6,000 bases of DNA from CAYTQK01 sp964439745 (lineage in GTDB: Bacteria > Desulfobacterota > Desulfobacteria > Desulfobacterales > Desulfosudaceae). Each line of letters begins with the position of its first letter. The stretch's first letter is position 1. Under the pieces are notes generated by a model. It was not told the DNA's origin and searched no databases. It was given only the letters and a program-made list of their open reading frames with translations. Below, in pieces: positions 1-6,000 of the stretch. The translations under genes were made by a program, and so were the position numbers. The DNA lies in contig CAYTQK010000207.1 of the NCBI GenBank assembly GCA_964439745.1, positions 1 to 6,000 on the forward strand, given 5' to 3'.

Positions 1-1332
1 TGGTGCTGCGGAGAATTTCCCCGGTAAACCGGCCATGTAATAGGGTCGAAAATACACCCTCCGCCAGGCCCTTTGCTGGATGCGCCGGATCTGCTCCCGA
101 TCTGTCACCCAGGGTAGTTTCACCCAGGGGAGAAACCGGCTGCTCAAGGACCAGTCCCCCATCAAACTGCCTTCGGTCCGGGCTTCCTCATAGACCGGCG
201 TGCCGGGATAGGGAATCAGCCAGCCGATATTGGCAGTGGTCGGTTTCAGCCGGACAATGAGATCGATGGTCTGGCGCAAAGTTTCCGGGGTTTCTCCGGG
301 AAATCCCAGGATCCAGCCGGTGTTCACTTTCAAGCCGGCCTGCTTTACCATTTTGCAAGCCTGGATGTTGGCGGCCAGGCGCGTTTTCTTGTTCATCCGG
401 TCGAGGATCTCCTGGGCGCCGGATTCCATGCCCATGGAGACCAGGTAGGCACCAGCTTGTCGGGCTTTTTTCAGCAGTCGAGGGGTGATGGCATCAGTCC
501 GGCTTTTAAAGCGGAAAGAGATGGGGAGTTTTTCCTTGAGAATGAATCGGAAAATCGTCATGACCCGATCCGGGTCATGGGTGAAATTGGCATCGGCGAT
601 GTCAAAGTTCCGGATTCCCTGGTCATAGCGGCTGACGATCTCGTCCAGGACGTTCTCCGGGGAGCGGGCCCGGAAGCGGCCTGGAATATTGCTGCAGAAC
701 CGGCACTGAAAGGGACATCCCCGGCTGGTCAGCAGGGTTTCCACAGGCCGCTCTTTTTCCAGGATCATGAAATAGCGGGCGGCCGCGTAGGCGGGGGCAA
801 GAAGGTGCCGGGCGGGTGCCGCCAGGGAATCAATTTCCCGCACGGTTTTGGCCTGTGGATTGTGGTGAATATGATCGTCCTGTCGAAAGGTCAGCCCCGG
901 CACCTCCGCCAGGGAGCGGTCTGCTGTGATGGCCTCGCATAAGGAAACGATGCTGGCTTCGCTTTCGCCGCGCAGGACTAGGTCGGCGGCCCGGCATTCC
1001 CGCAGCACTTTTTCCGGCAGGGCGCTGGCATGGGGTCCCCCAAAAAGGAGGGTCGCCTCGGGGAGAGCAGCCCGGATGGCCCGGGCCAGGTCAGTAACCT
1101 CCCGGTAGATTTCCGAAAGCAGGGAAATCCCGATGATGTCGGGATGCAGTTCATTGAGTTGTGCCACCACAATGTCGTCGTCCCATCCAAAGGCGTTGGT
1201 ATCAATGATGTCCACGTGGTAGCCGGCGGATTCCAGGGACGCGGCCAGGTACATCAGGTTCAGTGGGGCAAAGCATTTTTGCTGAATTTCCAGGGGATGT
1301 CGGGAGCGGGGATTGATCAGCACAATGTTCAT
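1..1332 (-). CDS. B12-binding-domain radical SAM protein (3' end beyond the left edge)
   Basis: The frame is open from ATG at 1332 to the window edge, giving 444 codons with no stop, so the C-terminus is missing. Residues 1-135 look like the Rossmann-type cobalamin-binding domain of COG1032 proteins: an MNIVLINPRSR start, PLNLMYLAASLESAGY, DIIGIS (65-70), FGGPHAS (97-103) and LRGESEA (120-126). No DxHxxG cobalamin-ligand motif is visible, which is usual for this class. The radical SAM core follows, with cluster ligands C206, C210 and C213 (CxxxCxxC, preceded by TSRG), then GMESG at 301-305, GWILGFPGET at 339-348 and IPYPGTP in the 370s. The family cleaves SAM reductively and, with cobalamin, often methylates or rearranges unactivated carbons; the actual reaction is unknown. 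It is the last gene visible in the operon, starting 6 bp after the stop of the membrane-protein gene. The Shine-Dalgarno match is weak (CCGGAA about 10 bases upstream). Family assignment is firm; substrate is not assigned. Confidence 0.93.
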   Translation of the reverse strand, partial: MNIVLINPRSRHPLEIQQKCFAPLNLMYLAASLESAGYHVDIIDTNAFGWDDDIVVAQLNELHPDIIGISLLSEIYREVTDLARAIRAALPEATLLFGGPHASALPEKVLRECRAADLVLRGESEASIVSLCEAITADRSLAEVPGLTFRQDDHIHHNPQAKTVREIDSLAAPARHLLAPAYAAARYFMILEKERPVETLLTSRGCPFQCRFCSNIPGRFRARSPENVLDEIVSRYDQGIRNFDIADANFTHDPDRVMTIFRFILKEKLPISFRFKSRTDAITPRLLKKARQAGAYLVSMGMESGAQEILDRMNKKTRLAANIQACKMVKQAGLKVNTGWILGFPGETPETLRQTIDLIVRLKPTTANIGWLIPYPGTPVYEEARTEGSLMGDWSLSSRFLPWVKLPWVTDREQIRRIQQRAWRRVYFRPYYMAGLPGKFSAAP

Positions 1333-1338
1333 GGCGTT

Positions 1339-2295
1339 TTATTCCGGACGCTTCATCTCATTTTTCAGTAAAAAAAGTAGATAAAATGATCGTATAAACA
1401 GCAGCCCCGCCAGCACGGGGAGCACATGTTCCACCAGGCTGATGAGGATGCTGCCGCTGAGCAAAGCTGCCGGGGGGCCATGGGCGGCCAAGAAAAAAAC
1501 AATGGCCGCCTCCCGGGTGCCCAGACCGAGGACGGTCACCGGCAGGTTGGATATTATCATGATGGCGGGAATCGCCACAAGCAGCACGGCCAGGGGGATG
1601 GTAATGCCCACGGCCTTCATCAGGAGGAAGGTGTTCACAAATTCTGAGGCTTGGTATAGCGCCGACAGACCGAGCAAGAGAAGTTTTTCCCGCCACCCGA
1701 TCTCCTGGAAAGCGCTGACCAGATTCTCCGCTGCCCGGCTCATCCCCGGATGAAGCCGTTGGGCCAGGCGCAGCAGAAAAGCCGGCAGGGAATGAGCAAA
1801 GAGCATCAACAAAAGCGTCAGAAAGATGCCCAAGGGAATGTACCGCGGCAAAGGATGGTCCAACAAGCTCAGTCCGAGAAGGGCGAGGCAGACGATCACA
1901 AACAGGTTCAGGGCTTTGTCCAGGAGCAGGGAACTGACCGAACGGGTAAAGCAAAGCCGCTGGCCGCGGGCCAGATAGGCCGCCTTCAGCAGTTCCGAGG
2001 ACTTCATGGGAAATACCAGTTTGAAAGGGATACAGCCGGTTCGGAGTGAGAGCACTTCGGCAAAGGGGAGCCGGCAGCCCAGATTCTGCAGAATCCGCCG
2101 CCATTTGACCGCCCCCAGGAAGATATTGACCAGCACCGAGATCAGAACGGCCGGCAGGAGCAGACGCATTTGGCTCTGTGCCAGGGAATTCAAGAGGGCG
2201 TTACCGTCAATACGTTGAATCAGCAGGAGGAGGATGCCGCCCGAGATAAGAAAGGGGATCACGAAACGCAGTATGGCCGGCCGCAGTTTTTTCAT
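1339..2295 (-). CDS. UPF0104 / LPG-synthase-TM-like integral membrane protein (flippase-like)
   Basis: This 318-residue, very hydrophobic protein has about seven to eight probable membrane segments, roughly at 10-27, 46-65, 125-145, 151-170, 205-225, 234-252, 262-280 and 282-306. Features typical of the UPF0104/COG0392 family (related to the N-terminal membrane half of MprF and to AglD) are the PMKSSELLKAAYL stretch (96-108, equivalent to the family's PxRxGEllR region), SLLLDKALNL near 122-131, and GLGTREAAIVFFL at 257-269 (the GxGxREa motif). The length of about 320 residues is normal for stand-alone members. The frame extends upstream to 2481, but the extra residues are a soluble, Pro/Gly/Arg-rich shadow of the preceding gene. 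The start at 2295 is preferred because it makes an ATGA overlap with that gene's stop and leads straight into the first hydrophobic segment. Members are thought to act on lipids or lipid-linked intermediates at the inner membrane; here that role is inferred from family and context only. Confidence 0.9.
   Translation of the reverse strand: MKKLRPAILRFVIPFLISGGILLLLIQRIDGNALLNSLAQSQMRLLLPAVLISVLVNIFLGAVKWRRILQNLGCRLPFAEVLSLRTGCIPFKLVFPMKSSELLKAAYLARGQRLCFTRSVSSLLLDKALNLFVIVCLALLGLSLLDHPLPRYIPLGIFLTLLLMLFAHSLPAFLLRLAQRLHPGMSRAAENLVSAFQEIGWREKLLLLGLSALYQASEFVNTFLLMKAVGITIPLAVLLVAIPAIMIISNLPVTVLGLGTREAAIVFFLAAHGPPAALLSGSILISLVEHVLPVLAGLLFIRSFYLLFLLKNEMKRPE
2292..2295 (-). other. ATGA stop/start overlap (translational coupling)
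   Basis: The TGA of the SPASM-like radical SAM gene (2294-2292) overlaps the ATG of the membrane-protein gene (2295-2293). The upstream bases have no clear Shine-Dalgarno sequence. Coupled translation of a radical SAM enzyme and a membrane protein hints that they act in the same pathway. Confidence 0.75.
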
Positions 2296-3281
2296 CGCCA
2301 AATCTGTGTTTTGATTTGATCCACCAGGGCGCCCCGGCGGAGGGAAAAGGCTAGGTTCAGGTCGACCCTGCCGGCGCACCAGCAGTCCTCGCAGGAAATC
2401 GGCACAAGATGGGAAAAGGCTTGGGCCAGTGGAACGGCCAGGCAGTTCTGGGCCGCAAAGGAAAACGGTTCCCGGCCGCAATAGCGGACTTGTCCGTCTG
2501 GCTCCAGGCGGCAGCTGATCCAGCCACTGGCACAGGAAATGGCAGTAGGTTCTGGCCAGCGCGACAGGTGCTGCAAGCCTGCCAGAGAGTTGCCGATGGC
2601 CGGGTGGCCGCGGCGTTTTTTCTCCAACAGGTGGGCCATGGACTGCCGGTATGCTTCTTTGTCCGGAGCCAGGTCATTGATGGCCGAGCCGCCCAGCCGA
2701 TTGGGAGTGGCCGGTTGCAATATCACCCGGCCGTGGACCTGTGCGGCCTGATCCAGCAGATAGTCAACGGCATCCAGGTTGCTCCGTGTCAGGACGGTGG
2801 CAAAATTAACCTGGATGCCATGGGACCGGGCCGCTTCCGCTGCTTTCATGACCTCCTGGAAGGATCCCGGCCCGCGAATGGCGTCGTGAATCTTTTCCGG
2901 TCCCTCAAGGCTGAGGTGGATAGTCTCAAGGCGCCCCAGCTCGTCAATCCGCGCCGGTACCAAGGTGCCGTTGGAGTTGAGTTTTACGTTGAGGCCGCGA
3001 TTATGGGCATGGTCGACAATTTGTCCCATGTCCTGTCGCAGCAGGGGTTCACCGCCGGTAAAGGATATGCGCAGGGTGCCGAGGCGGGCCAGTTCATCGA
3101 TCAGGGCGAAAATTTGCCCGGTGGACATTTCCGGCCGAGGTCGGCCCGGGATGTCGCAATAGGCACATTGCCGGTTGCAGCGGTCAGTAATGGCCCAGCC
3201 CACCACCAGAGGGGCCTTTTTTTGCAAAAAACGGGCGCGGCCGACGGCATGGGCGGTCCGCAGCAGCTGAAGTGTTTTCAT
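2292..3281 (-). CDS. Radical SAM protein, MoaA/PqqE-like, with Cys-rich C-terminus
   Basis: This 329-residue protein has no B12-binding domain. The radical SAM core begins almost at once: C35, C39 and C42 (DRCNRQCAYC) bind the [4Fe-4S]/SAM cluster, FTGGEPLLR (74-82) is the SAM-contacting GGEP motif, LNSNGTL (101-107) forms the next strand, and SLEGPEKIHDAIRG (124-137) matches the SLDGpxxxHDxiRG signature of SPASM/PqqE-type enzymes. The C-terminal part has seven cysteines, at 250, 257, 268, 280, 297, 300 and 302 (ending CEDCWC), around a GQVRYCG segment. This resembles SPASM or twitch domains that hold auxiliary Fe-S clusters, but the spacing is not the textbook one. The frame runs back to 3338, yet those 19 residues overlap the previous gene; ATG at 3281 overlaps its stop as ATGA and starts MKTLQLL. 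Relatives modify peptides, cofactors or lipid precursors (e.g. PqqE, MoaA, HpnH); which applies here cannot be told. Confidence 0.92.
   Translation of the reverse strand: MKTLQLLRTAHAVGRARFLQKKAPLVVGWAITDRCNRQCAYCDIPGRPRPEMSTGQIFALIDELARLGTLRISFTGGEPLLRQDMGQIVDHAHNRGLNVKLNSNGTLVPARIDELGRLETIHLSLEGPEKIHDAIRGPGSFQEVMKAAEAARSHGIQVNFATVLTRSNLDAVDYLLDQAAQVHGRVILQPATPNRLGGSAINDLAPDKEAYRQSMAHLLEKKRRGHPAIGNSLAGLQHLSRWPEPTAISCASGWISCRLEPDGQVRYCGREPFSFAAQNCLAVPLAQAFSHLVPISCEDCWCAGRVDLNLAFSLRRGALVDQIKTQIWR
3278..3281 (-). other. ATGA stop/start overlap (translational coupling)
   Basis: The TGA of the B12 radical SAM gene (3280-3278) overlaps the ATG of the SPASM-like radical SAM gene (3281-3279). No strong Shine-Dalgarno sequence precedes this ATG, so re-initiation by the terminating ribosome is likely. 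The overlap supports choosing this start over the longer frame to 3338. Confidence 0.75.
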
Positions 3282-4822
3282 GGCGCCATCCGGTGATCGG
3301 GGCCGGCTGCCGGCATGCCTTTGCCGGCGAAAAACCATTTTTTTTGGATTGCCCGCCGCATCCGCAGCGGATAATATTTCAGATAAATCACATACCGGTA
3401 ATCCCGGCCTTTGGCGGCCACCAGCAATTGCCCCAGGATGACCAGAAATGAGGGTAAAAACCGCAACCGTTCATACCGCCGGCGGTCGCACAGCCAACGC
3501 GTCAGGGCCGGCGGAAACAGTGGCAGCAGCTTGTATAATTTGGAAAAGGCGTCTTTGGCCTGGCCCAGCTCATGGTCCTGGATGAGATCGTTGTGAAAGA
3601 AATCGGTGATCCGCCCTTTTTCAAGGTCGGCTATCTGGTCTTCGCCGAGAATTCCTCTTTGACGGGCAGTGTCGATGATGGGCAGGTTCGGAAAATAGGT
3701 CAGATTGTGGCATTTGATACGGTTGAGCCGCCGTAGCCGGCTGTAAAACCAGGCACCGGCGATATGGTCCTGGATGGTTTCTCCGGGCAGGCCGAACATA
3801 TGATCAATATCATACCGCAGCCCGTGGGCGTCGCACATCCGGAAGGCGGCCAGGGCCTGTTGATTGGTTTCATTGCGGTGGAGCACTGTTTTTTTGATGT
3901 GTTCGTTCAGGGTCTGCATGCCGAACTCGATGCAATAACATCCGCTTTCCTTGAGCAGACGACAGATCTCTTCATCCAGATTGTTGATTTTGCCAAAACA
4001 GCGAAAGGGGACGCCGATTTCGCGGGCATAGCGCGGCAGTAATTGTTTCAGCCAGTGTTTGTCCGTAAAAAAGAGGGCGTCATTGAACATGACTTCCCGG
4101 AATCCATATCGGCCCTTCATGGTCTTCAACTCATTCAGCACCGTGTCCACCCCGCGGCGGCGGAAAAAACGCTGCCGGTAGAGCTGGTTGAGATAGCTTT
4201 CACAGCAGTAGCTGCAGTTGAACACGCAGCCCAGGCTGGTAAGGATGACGTAATCATCTCGGAAATTGACATCTTTTTCAAATAGGGCCTTGTCCGGCAA
4301 AGGCAGGTTGTCAAATTTCTTAAAGGGCGGTCGGGGCGGAGAATGCCGGATGCGGCCGTTTTCTTTGAACCACAGGTTGGCGATGTCAGCCACGGAAAGG
4401 TCCGCCTCCAGGGAGCGGGCCAGTTCAGGCAGAGCCTCGAAGCCTTCGCCTTCCACGACAAAATCGGCGAAATCGTTTTCGATAATAACTTGCGGGGCCA
4501 GGGTGGCATGAATGCCTCCGAAAACGGTGGGCACGCCCAGCAGGTCTTTGATCTCTTGGGCGATGCCACAGGCCCAGGCATAAGTGCCGGAATAGACCGT
4601 CAGGGCGAGCAGATCCGGTGAAGAGTCAAGAATGGTTTGGATGACCTGCCGGCGCTGGCTGAACCATTTTTCCAGGGACCGGATATAAAAGACATTGTCC
4701 TCCGGCCCGAACAGTCCCGGGTCATAGGCCAAGGCCGTGTGGTGGCCTTCCTGCTGAAGCAGGCTGGACAGATACTCGATGCCCAGATGCTCCCTGCCAA
4801 GATGAACAAAAGTGATGTTCAT
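3278..4822 (-). CDS. B12-binding-domain radical SAM protein (COG1032-like)
   Basis: This complete protein of 514 residues has the standard two-domain layout. Residues 1-140 form the cobalamin-binding-type domain: MNITFVHLGREHLGIEYLSSLL at the start, SPDLLALTVYS (68-78), VFGGIHATLAP (100-110) and VVEGEGFEALPEL (122-134). A linker ending in FDNLPLPDKALF (170-181) leads to the radical SAM core, with ligands C199, C203 and C206 in TSLGCVFNCSYCCES and an extra adjacent C207. Later core motifs are FGMQT (300-304, equivalent to GxES) and MFGLPGET (342-349). The C-terminal 80 residues are rich in Arg, aromatic and hydrophobic residues (e.g. FLPSFLVILGQLLVAA, 455-470), suggesting interaction with a membrane or hydrophobic substrate. 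The start at 4822 is 32 bp after the previous stop, with only a weak ribosome-binding match (GGCGGGTAAG). The 3' end overlaps the next gene by 4 bp. Reaction and substrate are unknown; methylation or another cobalamin-assisted radical reaction is plausible by family. Confidence 0.93.
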   Translation of the reverse strand: MNITFVHLGREHLGIEYLSSLLQQEGHHTALAYDPGLFGPEDNVFYIRSLEKWFSQRRQVIQTILDSSPDLLALTVYSGTYAWACGIAQEIKDLLGVPTVFGGIHATLAPQVIIENDFADFVVEGEGFEALPELARSLEADLSVADIANLWFKENGRIRHSPPRPPFKKFDNLPLPDKALFEKDVNFRDDYVILTSLGCVFNCSYCCESYLNQLYRQRFFRRRGVDTVLNELKTMKGRYGFREVMFNDALFFTDKHWLKQLLPRYAREIGVPFRCFGKINNLDEEICRLLKESGCYCIEFGMQTLNEHIKKTVLHRNETNQQALAAFRMCDAHGLRYDIDHMFGLPGETIQDHIAGAWFYSRLRRLNRIKCHNLTYFPNLPIIDTARQRGILGEDQIADLEKGRITDFFHNDLIQDHELGQAKDAFSKLYKLLPLFPPALTRWLCDRRRYERLRFLPSFLVILGQLLVAAKGRDYRYVIYLKYYPLRMRRAIQKKWFFAGKGMPAAGPDHRMAP

Positions 4823-4854
4823 GGTATCTTACCCGCCTGCCTGTCACATCGCTG
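4823..4854 (-). other. Short intergenic gap inside the operon
   Basis: These 32 bases separate the first and second radical SAM genes. I see no inverted repeat followed by T residues and no convincing -35/-10 pair, so read-through transcription is expected. The only possible ribosome-binding signal is a weak GGCGGGTAAG roughly 6 to 15 bases before the ATG at 4822. Confidence 0.5.
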
Positions 4855-5937
4855 TCATTTGTATTTGGCCATTTTTTTATAAAAATTAAGTCGGTTGGAA
4901 TCGTCGTGATAGGCCGTAAAATTCTTATCTGCCCTGGAGGCCTTTTCCTGGCTGAAAATCATCTCCATGAAGCCCAGGAATTTTCTTTTAAATTCGGAAA
5001 AGGATTTGACCTGTAAGGTCGATTTCAGCAGAAAACGGAAACGGCAGTGATAACGGACATAGGCCCATCGAGCCAGGGCATCAATTTCTTGGTTGGTCAA
5101 TTCGGTCCAGGGACGGGGCAAGGCGCGGTCCTGTTCCTGGCCGCGGACCCAGTCCTCCCAGTAGTCCCGTTCAGTCTGGCCGATGAGCCCCTCCCACAGG
5201 GGGGTCATCGGTTTGGCCAGGCATTTGGAAAACTGAACATATTCCAGGTCCATGGTTTTGGCGAACCGGACGGTCTGCTTGACGGTTTTGCGGGTATCCC
5301 CGGGTGCGCCCACCAGAAAAAAACCCAGCGCTTTTATGCCCAGTTGCCGGGTGATGCGAATGGTTTCCCGGATCTGCGCCAGGGTAATGCCTTTATTGAC
5401 CCGGTCCAGAATCTCCTGCGATCCTGATTCGATCCCGTAGTATATTCTTCCGCATCCCGCCTTTTTCATCGCTTCCAGCAGTTCACGGTCGATATCAATA
5501 CGAGAGCGGCAGGCCCAGAGAATGTCCAGCCCGCGTTCCCGAATGAGCCGGCATATCTCCATGGTGCGGGCCTTGTCCGCCGTAAAAGAATAATCAAAGA
5601 TATCAATTTCCCGCACCTGGAACCGCTCATAGCATTCTTCCATTTCATCGACCACAGTCTGTGGGCTGCGAGGATTATAAGGCGTGCGGCTGGCTTCACA
5701 GAAAGAGCAACCGTAGGGACATCCCAGACTGGTGACCATGACAGTAAAGTTTTTTCGTTCGGTAGGAAACTCGGCGTATAATTCATTGGGCAGAAGATCC
5801 CGGGCAGGTGGAGGAAAATTCTCAAAAACCACCGGTTGGGGCGGAGTGCAGATGCTCTGTCCTTTTTTTTTGTATATCAAACCGGGAATTTCCTCCAACG
5901 GACGTTTTTTTTCCAGTGCATCCAAAACCCGGGGCAT
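4855..5937 (-). CDS. Radical SAM protein of the B12-binding (COG1032) type with incomplete N-terminus
   Basis: From ATG 5937 the product is 360 residues. Its first 45 residues (LDALEKKRPLEEIPGLIYKKKGQ, then FENFPPPARDLLP) align by eye with the end of the cobalamin-binding domain plus linker in the two sister genes here, so roughly 120 expected N-terminal residues are absent. The radical SAM core is intact: C73, C77 and C80 in TSLGCPYGCSFCEAS, FDYSFTAD (114-121), YYGIESGSQEILDRVNK (166-182) and GFFLVGAPGD (205-214). The C-terminus has the usual LTNQEIDALARWAYVRYH helix region and a basic end (KKMAKYK). Family-like sequence (DETARENMPRVLDALE) continues upstream of the ATG, but an in-frame TAA lies at 5967-5965, just before a seven-G tract. 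The gene may therefore start at 5937 as a naturally short form, or be frameshifted or truncated. It is the first gene of the visible operon. Family is secure; start and intactness are not. Confidence 0.8.
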   Translation of the reverse strand: MPRVLDALEKKRPLEEIPGLIYKKKGQSICTPPQPVVFENFPPPARDLLPNELYAEFPTERKNFTVMVTSLGCPYGCSFCEASRTPYNPRSPQTVVDEMEECYERFQVREIDIFDYSFTADKARTMEICRLIRERGLDILWACRSRIDIDRELLEAMKKAGCGRIYYGIESGSQEILDRVNKGITLAQIRETIRITRQLGIKALGFFLVGAPGDTRKTVKQTVRFAKTMDLEYVQFSKCLAKPMTPLWEGLIGQTERDYWEDWVRGQEQDRALPRPWTELTNQEIDALARWAYVRYHCRFRFLLKSTLQVKSFSEFKRKFLGFMEMIFSQEKASRADKNFTAYHDDSNRLNFYKKMAKYK

Positions 5938-6000
5938 GTTTTCCCGGGCCGTTTCATCCCCCCCTTAGTCGTTTCCGGCATGTCCTGTGAGCCCTGCTTG
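5938..6000 (-). other. Unresolved 5' edge: in-frame stop and G7 tract before the first gene
   Basis: Read on the minus strand, this segment ends a frame QAGLTGHAGND-stop (TAA at 5967-5965), followed at once by seven G residues (5964-5958) and an out-of-frame ATG at 5957-5955. That ATG opens only a 26-codon frame ending at 5877. It may be the 3' end of a further upstream gene plus a purine-rich leader, or the broken remainder of the cobalamin-binding domain of the 5937-4855 gene. None of the three frames upstream of the G tract resembles the hydrophobic VVxGEG segment expected there, so I cannot decide between these. Confidence 0.4.

Noticed and set aside
457..942. Plus-strand open frame of 161 codons
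   Set aside because: It is antisense to the cobalamin-type radical SAM gene that spans 1332 to the left edge, whose motifs are unambiguous. The plus-strand product looks like nothing known.
1333..1338. Possible terminator or promoter between the membrane-protein gene and the last radical SAM gene
   Set aside because: The gap is only 6 bp, with no hairpin or promoter-like boxes around it.
1358..2104. Minus-strand open frame of 248 codons overlapping the membrane-protein gene in another frame
   Set aside because: The product is rich in Pro, Gly, Ser and Arg, without the hydrophobic pattern or motifs. The UPF0104 reading of the same DNA has clear family motifs.
2296..2481. Longer start for the membrane-protein gene (an extra 62 residues)
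   Set aside because: The extension is low-complexity, soluble, Pro/Gly/Arg-rich sequence shadowing the preceding gene. The ATGA-overlap start leads directly into the first membrane segment.
2409..3296. Long plus-strand open frame of 295 codons antisense to the SPASM-like radical SAM gene
   Set aside because: It lies almost wholly opposite a gene with clear radical SAM motifs. Its translation has no recognisable domain and the composition expected of a mirrored GC-rich reading frame.
3282..3338. Longer start for the SPASM-like radical SAM gene (19 extra residues)
   Set aside because: It would overlap the preceding gene deeply and adds Arg-rich sequence unlike the family. The ATGA overlap at 3281 is the usual operon arrangement.
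5877..5957. 26-codon frame starting at an ATG right after the G7 tract (looks like a strong ribosome-binding site)
   Set aside because: The peptide (MKRPGKTCPGF...) has no recognisable features, and it overlaps sequence that reads as real radical SAM protein in another frame. It is kept only as part of the frameshift question.

Overview
The window reads as one transcription unit on the minus strand of a moderately GC-rich bacterial chromosome. It carries five consecutive genes: four radical SAM enzymes and one polytopic membrane protein. A dense run of cobalamin-type (COG1032-like) radical SAM genes next to a flippase-like UPF0104 membrane protein is common in anaerobic bacteria such as Desulfobacterota. 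That assignment is inferred from gene content and style only, because the window has no rRNA, tRNA or housekeeping marker to fix the taxon.

In transcription order (right to left) the layout is as follows. (1) 5937-4855 is a radical SAM protein whose N-terminal cobalamin-binding domain is missing or lies out of frame upstream. (2) 4822-3278 is a full-length B12-binding-domain radical SAM protein. (3) 3281-2292 is a MoaA/PqqE-like radical SAM protein with a Cys-rich, SPASM/twitch-like C-terminus. (4) 2295-1339 is a UPF0104/LPG-synthase-TM-like integral membrane protein. (5) 1332 to the left edge is a second full-length-type B12-binding radical SAM protein, cut off by the window. The 2->3 and 3->4 junctions are 4-bp ATGA overlaps. 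The 4->5 gap is 6 bp and the 1->2 gap is 32 bp. No terminator or promoter is visible between any of them, so co-transcription and translational coupling are likely.

How the genes work together is inference. Several [4Fe-4S]/SAM enzymes, at least two with a cobalamin-binding domain, could perform successive radical modifications (methylation, C-C bond formation or rearrangement) on one precursor. The membrane protein could move or anchor a lipid-linked product. The substrate cannot be read from the sequence. The rightmost 60 bases hold an in-frame stop and a seven-G tract directly before the first gene, which raises the question of a frameshift or truncation there. The plus strand carries only shadow frames; I see no convincing plus-strand gene, RNA gene, repeat array, CRISPR or mobile element.
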